64,000 nucleotides of DNA from Lepidurus packardi (Eukaryota; Arthropoda; Branchiopoda; Notostraca; Triopsidae). The DNA lies in contig JAKZAN010000004.1 of the NCBI GenBank assembly GCA_023053545.1, forward strand, positions 12,685,235-12,749,234. The letters run 5' to 3'. Position numbers and translations under genes: made by a program. Positions 47,351 through 60,200 of this stretch are shown one piece after another (position 1 is the stretch's first letter; each line of letters opens with the position of its first letter). The notes under the pieces were generated by a model that saw nothing but the letters and a program-made list of their open reading frames with translations, was not told the DNA's origin and did no database searches.

Positions 47351-47373
47351 GGTGTGTGTGTGTGTGTGTGTGT
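47351..47373. repeat. (GT)n microsatellite
   Basis: About eleven consecutive gt units. Confidence 0.95.
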
Positions 47374-50011
47374 CTGCGGGTATGCCGTAACTAGCCATCT
47401 TTTCCCCGCGGGACTGCCCAACAAGGCGTCCTCAATTTTTACTCGCCATTCTGTCGGGGCCCGCTCTTTTCGCTTCTTCAGCTCCCCGCGTCTGAACCGG
47501 ACACACCGGTTCCGTAAAGCTGCCCATTAGCGTGCGAAAAAAACCGGACGCCTCGATGCCAATTTTGCGTACCTTGTCTTAATTAGCCCTCATTTTGATT
47601 CTCATTTCTCAGAATGTATTGGAATTCGTTAATTATTTTCATTTCTCACATTCTTTGTGTATTCTCATTTCTCAGAATTTATTTCAATTAATTCATGTCG
47701 TGTTTCTCAGAAATGGGAAAATCTGGACAATACCGTCAGCTACCTAGCTTTGGTACTTTGAGCACGTCAAGCTGAATTAACTCGTTTTTTTGCTCAGCCA
47801 ATGACTGCTTTTTTGCCAAACAAGATTAAACTCGGACTTATTTGGGGGTATTATGTAGTGTTAGAGCTACTCGGAGATCCAAACAGCCCCAAAACAATCC
47901 ATCGTACCGCTTTCTTTCTGCATTTCAGGCAAAAGCGGAGTTGAAGGTCGTTTCATTATGTATTCTTACGTTCGTTCCCAGAGGATTCCGATACCGGCAA
48001 AAGAATCCAAGCCTGTGATATAGAGAAAAACCCACCTTCTTGTCGTACCCAAACATTCTGAAAGGGAAATACGATAGAATAAATCGTCGCTTTTAGCCGT
48101 GTGTAAGCCGGGCGGGGGGAGGCGTTTAACTCGGTACACAAGACTTGTTAGGCCTAGGTCTAAATGCAAAGGGGGCCAAAGAGGCTGGGCTTGCTGCGGC
48201 GCATTGCCGATAAACGAAAGACCCGCACCCGCATTGCCGCGTAACGCAGGTCATGAAGTGGGAGGGGGAGTGGGGGGAGGCAGTAGAGCCCCAAACGCCG
48301 GCTGAAGGGTCCCCAGAAATTAAATCCTTTTTACACCTTTGGGCTTTGTCTTTCGAGCCCCGCGTCGGCTGGATGGGACTCTTTTTTTTTCTTCTCGCCC
48401 TGTTATGCAAATTCAGGTCGTGCGGATCGGACCTCGTAGTATCGCGAGCACTTTTTTGTGGCAGAAAGAAAAAAATGTACGGTACGCGAAAAAACGACCG
48501 AGGCCGCCCGGTGGGTTCACGCCACCCGAACGTTCGGTCACGGGGTGAGGGAAGAGGGGTAAGGCCCAGGCAAGGAGGAGAGGGAGATTATGTATCGTGA
48601 AATGGGACGCGCACGGAATGAAGAGTTGCCAGTTTTTGGTGGGCTCCAAAGCCGCATGCGTTCGAGTTTACTTGTGCAGTAGACCGACTTGCGACTTGCC
48701 TCCCTTTCTTGGCTCGCCTCAGCCTCCTCACACCATCAAAATGCGAGGGAGAGGCTGACACATCAAATAGGGAGTTTTTTTGGGGGTGGGAGGATTTGAG
48801 GCTAGACGCGGTCGTCGATCTAGGAATCCAAGCAAGACACGTCGCCGCATTACGGCACAGCCACCCCTTCCACGTATACCTACCCCCTCCTCCCTTAAAA
48901 AAAAAAAAACTGAAAAAAGTAAATGGAAAGGAACGTCATACGGCTTACACAGTCTCGGAAGATGTCCCGAGCAAAGAAAATTCGAAGGTACTCCCGTAAT
49001 CTGCGGGGGGTGAATCTGTACTGAGGGGGTGGGTGGAGCTATCCCGATGAGGAGGTTTTTCTATAGGGACGGTTTTGGAAAGCCCGAAAGGGGTGAAGAG
49101 GGTGGAAGTTGGGGAAAACAAGAGCTTTATTTTGCTGACGAGTAGCAAAATGCGTTCTCGCTTTTTGTACGTACCTGGTTCTATACACGAACAGAGTACA
49201 TGGAAAGGAGGGAAGGGGAAGAAATCCCAGTTTTTTGGCAAGAAATAGCGAAAGGAGGAGTCATTGATCTGTTCGAGTCGAGGGACCTCCTTTTCTCTTT
49301 CTCGCGCTCGCCACGTACATACATATACGCTGTATCATGAAAATAAAGTTGTATCTGTATTGATTGGGAAGGTCTTCCAATTAGAAAACAGAAGCCGGAA
49401 GGAAAAGGAGGGGGGGGAGGGGGGAAAGCTCATTTGCCTATGGAGTCAAAGAGGGAGGCTTATATTCAGGCTAAGGCAATGACTGCGAGGCAGAATGTGC
49501 TTCGAATCGAGCTGCGTTTTCATGTCAAACTCCCGAGAGTCATTCATCATTCTTACCTGAACGCCTGAACGTTTTGGCCTGTTTGGCCTGCTTTTGGACT
49601 TGCAACGCCCATGGCAATCGGCCTGATGTATGTACTTGGCGTTATACAGTTTTGGACCTAATTAAGATCATGTAAACGAGTTGCTCTTGCGTGTGCCGTT
49701 CTGGGCCGACAACCCGAGATGTTCTTTCTCATGAAAAGACCGGTTTCTTGTTAATTTTGCTCTGGATTATTAATCTTTTCTTCATTGAAGTGGGGGTATT
49801 TATTTTTTATTTGTTAGGAGTTTCATCGATTTAATTCGATTGCTCGTGATGAAGTTAAGTCTTTAGTTGGGCTATTTCAGCTTTTTGGAAGGTTAGCGAG
49901 CTTTCGAAACACGTGTTTTTGCTCCAGTGGATTTTTGGGGGGGATCAAAGTAGGTGGACATGAAAGAGACGAATGTTTGATTAGGAAGCCTGTTTGGGGG
50001 GTTGGCCGACA

Positions 50012-50155
50012 TGTTTCACTGTTGGGATGAGCCTAGTTTTGGGTGTTGGAAGACTTTACTTTTGGGTGTTGGAAGACTTTGGCGTTGATGGGCTATTTCA
50101 CTGTTGGGGCAAAGGGAATCTTTTCATTCATGACAGAATATCATTGTTGTCGGGG
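50012..50155 (+). repeat. TTCACTGTTG motifs with a 22-bp tandem duplication
   Basis: TTTCACTGTTGGG occurs at 50,015 and 50,099, and ATCATTGTTG at 50,146. Between the first two, ttttgggtgttggaagactt occurs twice back to back (about 50,036 and 50,058). Confidence 0.85.
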
Positions 50156-51047
50156 GCGACTCTTTCGAACGCAAGTCCGCTTTGCGCTGGTACACATTTG
50201 ATAAAGAAATGGATTCTTCCAAGTCCAGTCGTCTGGTTGAGCCGCGATTTAAAAGTCCCGGCGAGTCAAGTTCAGATCAAGAGGGACCATTGAAGGTAAA
50301 ACCTAGAGGGGGGTCCAGGTATCTTCCGCGGAAGGGTTATCGGGCAGTCGCGATTGCGCCGTACGTGTCCGGGACGAACAGTGGCGACGCCGTCGACGGC
50401 CGATCAATAAGACGGCGCAAGGTGAAAAACGGGTTGCGTTGCCTTCACCCTCCTTTCCCCGGAAGAGGGTGGCTGGGGTGAAAAGAGCGGAGAGAGCGTA
50501 AGAGAAGGACAGAGAGGCTATCCCCACAACCACCACCTTGCTTCTAGTGTGGCGTTCGCATAGAGCCAATCGGCATGATTCCCAGCGTGGAATGTTTATT
50601 TCGAAAGGGAAAAGACGCTGCTGGCCGTTTTTAACCCTGGGGCTTTCATTGATGCCTAGTGATGGGAAAGTCAGTGTTGCCAGTGTGAGTGTGTGGTATT
50701 AGCCAACGCAATTGCTCGTTAAGAAAGAACTGTTTAGGGCCAAGTTGTGTCGCCAGTCGCGCAGCAGACGCGCAGAACGCTGCAAAGGGTCGCAAAGGGT
50801 TGGGCCTGGGGAAACCCTGCATCGCACGTTTTCCCAGCTGGACTTGGATGCAGGGGCTAACAGGTGCTTGGATGTGAGTTTCAGGCGACAAGATGGGTTT
50901 GGGTGCTCATTCTCGAGTGGAAGTTGTATTGTCGGTTGCGATAGGTGAACTTGGACTTGTGGGTTAGCCTGGCCTGACCTGGCTCGTGTAAGCGACCTAG
51001 CACAGCGAAAGCAGGCCAGCAAGCGAGAGTGGTGGACGCAAAGAGTC

Positions 51048-51278
51048 ATGACTCGCAGGTACGGTGGGAATCAGACATCCAGTGACGTGACCTCTGACCT
51101 CGTCGTGGACAGTCTCCCTCCTGAGCAGCAGCAGGGTCCTGGAGGTGCGGAAGACGTTTCCGAGGTCGAGTTGGTCGATTTCGATCCGGACATTGCGAGC
51201 AGCAGTCCTTTATTCCATGTGGTGCAAGTCACCTCCTCTTCTGGCCATCGCCCCGGAGCCGCCCATCACCCCCATCAG
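51048..51278 (+). CDS. Unidentified gene, first coding exon (acidic/Ser-rich N-terminus)
   Basis: The first in-frame ATG of an open stretch (upstream in-frame stop near 50,947) starts MTRRYGGNQTSSDVTSDLVV. The 77 codons continue with VSEVELVDFDPDIASSSPLF and HVVQVTSSSGHRPGAAHHPH, ending CAG|GTCTGA in phase 0. Codon use is GC-rich (GTC, GAC, CTC) unlike the flanking AT-rich DNA. It splices in frame to 52,771. I do not recognise the family. It looks like a low-complexity N-terminus of a cytoplasmic or nuclear protein, with no signal peptide or membrane segment. Translation might also begin in an earlier exon, because the frame stays open about 100 bases upstream. Confidence 0.6.
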
Positions 51279-52770
51279 GTCTGAGCGTTTCCCCCCCAAA
51301 CTGAGACATTTTTTTATTAGCCGGAAATCTAGAAAACTATACGTTTTCAGAAGGGCCATTTTTTAAATTAGCCACAAGACTCGAAAAGCCAAGCTGGTTA
51401 AACTCTGGGAAATTTGGGAGTTAATCGATTATTTTCAGATCGATTATTGACCAACATTTTCCAATGATTTAACTCGTTTTCTTTCCTTTTCCTTTTTCCA
51501 TGATTATAAGCAATAGACTATTGTAAGAAATAGGGAATTGGGCGTTCTTAAAGAGTCATTTGGGTACATTGCTAAAAAAATGATTCATATGGTTCTGGAA
51601 GGAATATAGTTACGTAACTAATGAGTCCTGTTATGGAACTCTTTTGGTACGGTTATGTGTTTTTTTATTTATATTTGGAGGGAGTCTGCATTGAGCTTAC
51701 GAGTTAAAGAATGACAGTTCCTATTTCATTCGTTATTCCATTAAGGGGAGTGGGACAGCTTTTTCTCCTGTAATGGATGCTTAATTGTATCCTTATAAAA
51801 AGTACTTTTTAGAAACGGAGTGGTATGGAGGGTATTGGAGTCAAGTGCGGGAACCATAAGTCTGAAAAGGGATTAAAAAAATAGTATTGATTATGAAAGG
51901 CAAGTTGTACCATGTTGAGCCCATTAGCGCCAAGAGACGTATGCGTTATTCAGCCACCCCTCGTATGTGTGGGGGGGGGGGGGGGGGCCTCTTTTGCATG
52001 CGCAATTAGGATGAAAGATCAATGTCCTCCGTATTGGGTTGGAGGTCACACAATTGTTTTTCCTTTTTGTCGTTGACGTGCAAAGGGATCTCAAGTAGAG
52101 AGGAAGTAGGAAATGTGCCCAAGCTGGGGCCATGCACATGCGGTGCTTATCCAGCAGGCTTTTTCAAGTGCACACACGTAGGAAGCGAGACATGGAGGTG
52201 GGGTAACCAGGTAAAGCGAAACGTGTCACCCAAGACGCAAGTTGGCGGATCATGTCGCAACCGTTGACCTACTTGGGCCATTGTGCCGGTTGAAAGCACA
52301 TCATGGCGTTCGACGGGTACATCACATTGCGCTGCACACTGACATTGCACACATCCTTATGCAACGGACTGGCGAAGGTCCCCAAGGAAACTCTTCTCAG
52401 AACAGGGCAGCGTTCACAAAAGGCGGCCATATAGAGAGCCACCGGAGGACATTGAACACCCTGAAAAGCTTTTCCTTATGATTGAAGAAGCGGCATTTCA
52501 TTTGAATAATGGACACGTATATCTTGCGACGGGTCATACGCTCCCTCACGCATACGTACACCTATAGACAGGTTTCGGGAAGCCTTGAACATGCGAATCC
52601 GGCCTTCGACATTCTCGGGCACACGAGTCCTCGAGATCCCGTCCGTGAAAGTCGCAACGTGGGGGATTATTTCTTTTTAGGAGGAAAATACGAAAGAGGG
52701 GGAGGGATGCTTATGTTGACGCTTGAGTAAATGGGGGATTTTTGAATATTCCCATTTTTCTTTCCGACAG
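51279..52770 (+). other. Intron 1 of the unidentified gene
   Basis: Donor CAG|GTCTGA at 51,279 (weak beyond the GT) and acceptor tttttctttccgacag at 52,770 (strong pyrimidine tract). A run of 17 G lies at 51,971-51,987. Confidence 0.55.
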
Positions 52771-52863
52771 GTAACCGGAAACCGAAGCGCAGGCAAAAGC
52801 AAAAAGAAGCACAAACACTCGGATGGCAGTTACTCGGACAGTTCCAGCAGCTTTATTCGCCAG
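52771..52863 (+). CDS. Unidentified gene, exon 2 (Lys-rich then Ser-rich)
   Basis: The exon is bounded by ttctttccgacag and CGCCAG|GTCAGT, both good splice sites, and has 31 codons, phase 0 to phase 0. It encodes VTGNRSAGKSKKKHKHSDGS and then YSDSSSSFIRQ. The KSKKKHKH run could be a nuclear localisation signal or a lipid-binding patch; the Ser-rich end could be phosphorylated. Preserved phase with exon 1 and clean splice sites support a real exon. Confidence 0.65.
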
Positions 52864-55322
52864 GTCAGTGACGTTTTCGCCTATTGTTAAGCTAAAGCGT
52901 CTGGAAATGTTATTTGAATAAGAGTATCGTACAGCATTGTGTACCTCCCATGTGTATTATTGAAGAAAAATAGGATTATTTAGGATTAGTATTTAAATAT
53001 GCATCTGTAATGTGTACTATTTAACATACATAAAATTGTGTATGCTTATTATTTAACATGAAAAAGATCGTTGTAGAGTGGGTATAGCATTTCGTACATT
53101 GAATTCAGAGATTTAATTAACGAAATTTATTATAAGAATGGTTTGGAACTTGGATTAACAGAAATACCCAATGGCTTGTTTCTCTTCCCTTCCATTGTGG
53201 TCTAACCTGGTTGGCTGAAAGGAGATGAGAGATTCTGCATCAAAATCGCCGTCCTTGGCAGACATTTCCCTTAAACCTAAAATATCTTTCAGAGGTCCCC
53301 AAAACTAATTCAAGAGTCAAAATGCTAGATGCAAGGAATGGGAAAAACCATGCAAAGACAATCCAACTCCCTTTTTTTTTCTTTGAAGCTCACGTTTGCC
53401 AATAAGAGACCACGGCCTTGGCAATTAGTAAATTTAATTGACGATTAATTAGATACAGTTTCAAATGCATCTTTAAAAAACTAAGCCATAACAAAATTCC
53501 CCCATTTTCAACTTGGACTCGCTAGCCAGAAGATAAAAACTCGATTAAAATTCTGTGCTTTTTTCACGATTCAGCATTTCCCGACATGGAAAGCGCTGAT
53601 AAGAGCCAAAGCAAGTAGACGTCGCTCTATCTTCGGTATTGCGGTCCATTTCCCCCATGCACATTACGTATAGCCTTTGCAATCACTAAGCTAATAACAG
53701 CGTGCGTAACGTCTCCTTCGGACACATTGGGGTTGCTGTTACACAGCAAACACAAGTCCAAGTCCTTGACTTTGTATGGTATAATAGATAATCTTTACAG
53801 ACACAGGGCGAGAGAGAGAGCCCAAAAGGCAGAAAGAAAGAGAAAATGCAAGAGCCTCTTTACGCTTGTGTCTGCTGTCTCCAGGTCTTATCGTCTGCTT
53901 ATAGCGCTTGGACTTGTCCTTGTGTGTTGCGAGGGGAAAATGGATTCAAATCACATTCCCTAGGCCTATGCCAGCCCTACTCGCTTCACTAATATTCCAA
54001 CGAATTTGGGGCCGCAATGTCCCTTCAAACTTGGAAACGTGTGCCCTGAACGCAAATAACAAACTATAGAAACCAGAAAGAATCCCCCCCCCCCCAAAAA
54101 AAAATGAAGTCAAGTAGAAACTCGTTCGCAGGTAGAAACGGACCTCAAACGCTCTTGTACTCGTCTTCCCTGCAACCTCTAAACTCTCCGTTGGCCATCG
54201 AAACCAAAGCGGGAGTTCGGGTTTACCTAAAAATACCTCCAATTAATTTTGACCTGTGATTTCTTGGCCCTAGAATTGGGCTGCGAATTTCTCCCCCCAA
54301 CTCGCTAATCGCAGGCATATGAAAGAGGACATGGAGAAAACCTTTTTCCATGTCAAACTAATAAAAGGAAGGGTCGTGCAATAAAAGGGGGAGGTGTTAC
54401 CCCCCAGACCAGGGGGCGAAAGCATGTATGTGTAGTTGAAGGCGGGAAAAGCCAAGGCGAAAGAGAGACAGACCTGGAAATTCTGGTTAGACCTAAATAT
54501 GGTCAAGGTTTATTATTGAAGGTGGAAGTTGGGGTACGCTTGCGATGGTCCCAGAGGGAAAACATGGATGGCATGGACGTAATCTGCATTCTATCTGTCA
54601 AATGTCCCATACCACTGCCATTTTTACCCTTATTTTTCCGTCAGGGGAGGATGCCTTTCAAACTGGGAAAGCTTTCGGGGACCCTGTATGCTTATCTTTT
54701 CACTTACAACCGAAAAAGCCCCAATGCTTCTTCTGCTTAAATGCTTTTTCTCTATATATACCATTTAAAAAAAAGAAAAGCGGCTGGCCTTGGCGCAGGG
54801 TGGCTTTTGGCAGCGATGTTCAATTGATGATACGAAACGAAGAGTAAGAGCGAATGCAGGAACTACATTCGAAGCGACAAAATGTAGTAGCAATGATTTA
54901 AGAAACTGAAATGACTGTTTTCAGACATGAGAACCGCAGTCAAACAAAAGGAAGTAGGAAGCCTGCCACGAAACCCCCCAAACCGTGAGCGTACACACAC
55001 ACGAGTTCGCGTTTCGCTTGTCTTGATCTGTCATCTTTCTCGGTGGTTGGAAAACCAGAGAAAATCTCAGCAGGAGACTTGCGTGACATGTGCACGGCAT
55101 CTGAGACAGCATCGGCCTCCATTTGCTCGTCTTTGGGCTCTTCAAAACTGGAAAGGATTGGGGTGGTTCCGTACCCCCGTCACCCGGGGTGGAGCGAGGA
55201 GGCTCAAGTTTATACCACGCCAATGAAGTTGGGTAACTCGAGACTGAGCGTTAAGCAGGCTTTTTTCGGTTCTCCGAGCGGGTTGAGGTTGACGAAAGCC
55301 AACATCTTTGCCCTAACGACAG
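52864..55322 (+). other. Probable intron of the unidentified gene; additional exons possible
   Basis: AT-rich around 52,900-53,560. A C-run sits near 54,090. One open stretch at 55,060-55,230 may be a further exon. Confidence 0.35.
55060..55230 (+). CDS. Candidate additional exon (uncertain)
   Basis: The plus-strand frame encodes PEKISAGDLRDMCTASETAS followed by ASICSSLGSSKLERIG, a Ser/Ala-rich reading with coding-like composition. A GTAACT donor lies at about 55,234. The phase of any available splice pair does not join cleanly to the phase-0 exons on either side, so it may be a false exon or part of another isoform. Confidence 0.2.
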
Positions 55323-55397
55323 GAGAACGAGCTTGAGAAGCAAGTTAAGGCCAAAAACTCGCTGAAGCTGGCGCTGCAAAGCCTACAACCTGCTCAA
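55323..55397 (+). CDS. Unidentified gene, probable coiled-coil exon
   Basis: After ctttgccctaacgacag the only open frame is phase 0. It gives ENELEKQVKAKNSLKLALQS and then LQPAQ, a helix with Leu/Val at heptad-like positions, typical of a coiled coil. Phase 0 matches the end of exon 2, so exon 2 could splice directly here. Two donors are possible: CAA|GTGCAC at 55,398 or CAC|GTACCA at 55,404. Neither is strong, so the right boundary is approximate. Coiled coils are too general to name the protein. Confidence 0.45.
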
Positions 55398-55403
55398 GTG
55401 CAC

Positions 55404-57217
55404 GTACCAAGGGAGCTTTGGCTGACTCCTGGCGTGATTAGTCGCAATTGTCATCCAACCCACGTCATATCACATGCAAACATGCAACCTAGATACGTAA
55501 CCAGTGCTGTTGCACTGGGGGGTTGTAAAACAATCAATCAATTATTTTTTAAATTAACCGGAGAATGGGGCATAGGAGCACGCACGCCACATCCACAGTG
55601 GATAGAAAATGCTCCAAATGTGGCCTATTTTCGGGGGGCTATTTAACTTTCATTTGGTCTCTTTGGTTGGCTTTGCGTAAAAGGGGCCACAGGATTTATG
55701 GGTAAAATTACCCCCCCAAAAAGTGTAGACCCGGGGAAATCAAATCAATGAGAAATGGAATAAAGGGGAGTCTATCAATGCTTGGGGTTACATTGTCAGC
55801 GAATTAAGGGGGCGACATTCTCAGTCGGATCCTAGAACTGACCTTCGACTTGGGGGGGATTTGAAATGTACTACAGCCAGCGGAAAACGCGCGATAACGA
55901 GTTGAACGCAAACAGAACATTGCGTAATGGGATTTTACACCTGCAGCTTATGCGCACTGGGGTTTCTAACCTCAAAAGTTTAGAACAATGTGTTCCAAGA
56001 AAAATCTCCTTCACTTTTTCTGGGGAGGGATCCTAATAAGGTTTCAAGCGCTCCGTCAGTATAAATGTCTTTCTTATTTTTGTATTATTGTGTATTTCTT
56101 ATGTTTGTGTGTGCTTTTGAGGTCGCCTGGAATTATCCAAGATAAGACGCTGTAATATAAAAGCCCGGGCGGCTGTCTGGTTGCATTTAATAAGCACCTG
56201 ACTCGGACTGCCAATGCGGTGTAAACTCAAAAAAGCTTGTGCTTGCATCATCCAGCCACTTATCATTGCTCAGCATACATTTCCTCGTGTTGTTTACTTG
56301 TGCATACTTGCATGCGCAGCATACGCCAGGGCTAATTAAAAAACCCGAATTTTGCTGCCGTCCTACTTTGTCTTTCGCCTTTTGCTCAGACGATCGCACT
56401 TTTATCCTGTCTGCGTTTTTTTCGAATAATAATAACAATCACAATTTTGCCTCATAATCCCCAACAAAAAAGTACAGGTAGACCAATTAAGAGTACTATT
56501 GGCCGCTCCATACGTTCAAACCTCCCCTTTCCTGATCATTTTCAGGCTCAGTTAAGACTTTTATAATTTCGGGGGGAAATAAAGTTTTTTTTTAAAAATA
56601 GGTAAAAAAAAAAAAAAAAAAAACCTGTTAAGTCCCCCTTGCAGCCTAGCCGGTCATTTACATAGTTGTCATGCACGGTAAAATGCGTGGACTTTTGCGC
56701 AAGATTTTTTTTTTCCCTTTAGGTGGGGGAATAAAAAGAAAAAAAATGGAAGAAAACAGCCTAAAAAGGGTCCGAAGAGATTTTCAAGGGAGGAATAAGG
56801 AGAGAGAGAGGCCTCACAAGTTTTTATCGAACGCCGTCATCTCGACACCCCCAAAAAAGTGGATTTTTTTTTTATATATTTTAACTCAGGGGGCTTTGCT
56901 TCTAACGTAGATAGGCTGTATAAAAACCTGTACTCTACGCCGGCCACAAGCCAAACCCTCACTTTGCTTCATGTCTCGTGTTTCCTAAACTCCAAGACTG
57001 TTTCCAGAATGCAGACGGACCAGACCCGTAAGAACCTGAGGTCGCGCGGTGGCTCTTTGTTCATTGCCCATGCAAATGGGGCTTCTTCTTATTGCAGGTC
57101 CGAAAGAGCAACATCCAAGTGATCCTTCCCCAATAACCCCACTCTCCCCCCCCCAGAAAAGAAGCTTTCCCTAGGACGAAGAGGGGCAAAAAGGGAGGCC
57201 TAATTTATATACCCAAA
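55404..57217. other. Non-coding or intronic, no exon assigned
   Basis: May be a further intron of the preceding gene. Contains an A run of about 19 near 56,605-56,623. No supported exon. Confidence 0.35.
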
Positions 57218-57250
57218 CTATGTTGGGCAATTGTGTATTGCCCAACATAG
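57218..57250. repeat. Perfect 14-bp inverted repeat with 5-base loop
   Basis: ctatgttgggcaat (57,218-57,231), loop tgtgt, attgcccaacatag (57,237-57,250). All 14 base pairs match. Confidence 0.95.
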
Positions 57251-60200
57251 ACTCATTGCCTCAGAGTCGCCAAACTTGAAGCCGGATTTCCAAACATCGG
57301 GCATCTTTTTTTATTACTATTATTTCCCAGGGGTTCAATAATTTTTATTACGCAAGAATGCAGTTTAGGCCGTTGCGAAAACCTTCCACTTGTGCGAAAA
57401 CTGGGGGTTGTTCTGGAAAGGTGGGACATTAGGGGGAAGAGACAGAGGGGAAATTTGGAAGGTGCCATCCGATTTGTTTTAATATTAACTTTTTGCAAGT
57501 CGTGGAAATCACATGTTCCAGCTTTGGGGATGGATTCTGGTAGGCTAGTTGATTCAATTAAAAGGGGAAATTCGTTCCAGCTTGCTGGGAATAGCCGTTC
57601 CCGAGTTATGGGCCTGCAGAGTGCTAGGGTCGTGACGTCACGGAAGGGACGGGGCGTGGCTTAAGCCTATGTTAGCATTGTTACTGTACTGTGCTCTTTC
57701 CGTGTTTAAAACGGTTTCCAGTTTGATTGAACGAAACATATCATTAGAAACTAGAGTGTATGCTGTGTTGTCGTAAGGCAACTCTAGCCTTAACTTACAT
57801 AAAGGACATTCACGACTTGTATTTACAATGTCGACCACGGACGTCATGGTCAACATTGCTTATTACCTGGCTTATCCTTCATTCAACATGCGTAAATGCT
57901 TTTAAAACAGTAAAAAAGAAGCTCCCTGGAATCTTACTACGTCTGTGACGTCAAACAGACCATTTGCTATAATATCTCTTTTTCAACGTTCTCATTAGAG
58001 CTAAATTAGAGCAAAGTTGTCACTATAAACGACATTTTCTGCTCTACGAACCAAAATCTGTTGTTTTTTGGTGACCAATTGCCCTTTTTAATGATCAAGG
58101 GGGTACGTAAATTAATTAGCTTCTAACCAAAAAATCCCTACAAATTGCGTAGAAGAATTTATCCCAGAATGGGAGGCAATAAGGGACGCCAAAATTTATG
58201 GAGGTATAAAAGAAAGGTTCGTGTAATATTTGAAGCAAAAGTTTGTTTTGAATTTGAATGATTGGGAGAGAACGTTTTCGAGGGGGGGGATGGGAAAAGC
58301 AGGTTCCTCGGATTGAAACTTTGGGGCATGTTAATTAGAGAAGAATGTGTAGAGAGAAGGGGCGGGAGGGGGTTGCCGTGCATTTTGTTTTTAACGGCCT
58401 GTTGGGAGCGAACTGTGTGTACAGATACACACCAAACGAAAAAAGAGCGGGCCCAAACTCTCACTTTCTGGGGGAGAGTGTGTTAGTACGTATGCATGAT
58501 TTGGCTGACCATACCCCCTTCTCTCCACTTCTCTTTCTACTGCTTTAGCGCCTCCTTTTCTAATTCCAAAGCTGGGGGTTTTGTGGGGCTCATAAACATT
58601 ATAATACGAGAACCCTTGGAATCATAAAACTTTTTTTTTTCATTTTTGGGTTGCTATGATCGTACACGTTTTCATGGAGTATAAAAAACCGCTTGCAAGG
58701 CGTAGTTTTTCTCATGCAGTTACATACGATCACCCTTTTCCTTGTAACACTAGGCCCCTCATTCTTACGATGTAAACGAGAAGGATAAAAGAACGGAAAA
58801 TTTTTTCACCAATGGAAAAGGAAAAAAATGTATTGGCATGGCACTGTCTACCCTGCAGCATTCCGAAAGCTGTCCACTTTGAAATCGGCCCTTTGTAAGC
58901 CAAAAAAAAATGGAAAAAATGCATGAGGCCTGAGATTTTTATTGAGAAGGAAAGAAAGGGTGTATAGCGTTTTCTATGAAGGGATTGCATGCGATATGCA
59001 AGCTACACACAGGCCGTCTTATATTTTTGTTCTTTCGGACAACTAAGTAAAAAAAAGAAAAGAAAAAAAGGTGAGCTTTCGATATCTAACCCTCATCTTT
59101 TCACCCCTTACATGGGGGTGGTTAGGAGGGTGAGGTGGGTTAATATGCAAGGTGATGGGGCTGGACAAGCTGCTTATTTTTATTTTCTACTTTTTTTCTG
59201 TGGTTTGAAAGATACAGCCTCCGCAACTAAGCCCAAGTTTCCCTGGGATCTATAACCCCCCATCCAAGTTCCCAACTATATGGGCTTGATCCTCTTACGC
59301 TTGGCGTTTTTCGTTTCGGGGTCGACTCGGTATGCTGATGTGTGTCGTCTCCGGTATGTACTGGGTAGTACATAGAGCTATACTATGTAGTGTGGAGCAG
59401 AAAGGAGTAACCGCAGTTTTGCTGCGTGTAGGGTTTTTTGAGTCGGATATTTCTTGGTCAGTCCGTTGCAGAGGCTGGTTTTGGGGGCATAGATGGTCGG
59501 GTTTAGCCAGCGCTGAGATGGCGAGCCCCGCAGTCATACCTTTTAAGCGGTGTAAACAATTCCTGACGACTTTTTCGGCCCGTTTTACCCTATTACGGGA
59601 GCTTCGTAGAGAGCCCCCCTTAAGGTGCAGTAGTTTACTGTGTCCTAAAGTTCCTAGATGAGGTTAAACGTTTCTGTTTCCAACTCAAATAAAAGAATCG
59701 TCTAAAATAAATCGTCAAATTAGCTAAATGGGTGTTCTAATTATTTATCTCGATCTTGTTCTTATTTATATGCGTCAGTCATATCGAGAAAGGGACTATT
59801 TCTAAAGATTACTTCAGTCATGTACAGTACTTTGAAATCGTATTTTGCAAGCAATCTTTCACATCATAGGCAATTAACAGAGTAGCCCAGTGAAATCCCA
59901 AGTTTCTGCCCTTCTAAACTATTTCGGTTCCTTCTGTTAGCCAAAGTAATACGATAAAGTATCTGTGTATGCACAGAATTAAGCAAAGTCTTTTTAATTA
60001 AGCAAATTACATTACATTAAACAGAATTAAGCAAAGTCTTTTTTATCAGATCTTGGAACTATTTCTGTCTTCCATGCTTCTCAGAATATTGGCGACATAG
60101 CTTAGCGTTATTTAGACATTGGCAGTAATTTGAGCAGTAACCAGTTCGGTCACGGGGCCATGACGAGAAGGTGGAGGCAGCGTAATAACGATGTGACAAT

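Larger units (their letters stand above)
46400..51047. other. GC- and CpG-richer interval between divergent genes
   Basis: Higher G+C and more CpG than the flanks, with pyrimidine- and purine-rich tracts, a (GT)n microsatellite at 47,351-47,373 and a 22-bp duplication near 50,040. It lies between abrupt (minus) and the 51,048 gene (plus), so it is a reasonable place for their promoters and 5' UTRs. I cannot point to a specific start site. Several overlapping frames at 46.5-47.4 and 48.1-48.6 kb have skewed composition but no domain. Confidence 0.35.

Noticed and set aside
46479..47394. Overlapping frames of 100-170 codons on both strands
   Set aside because: Composition is driven by CpG-rich and Pro/Thr-rich sequence; no domain and no consistent splice sites.
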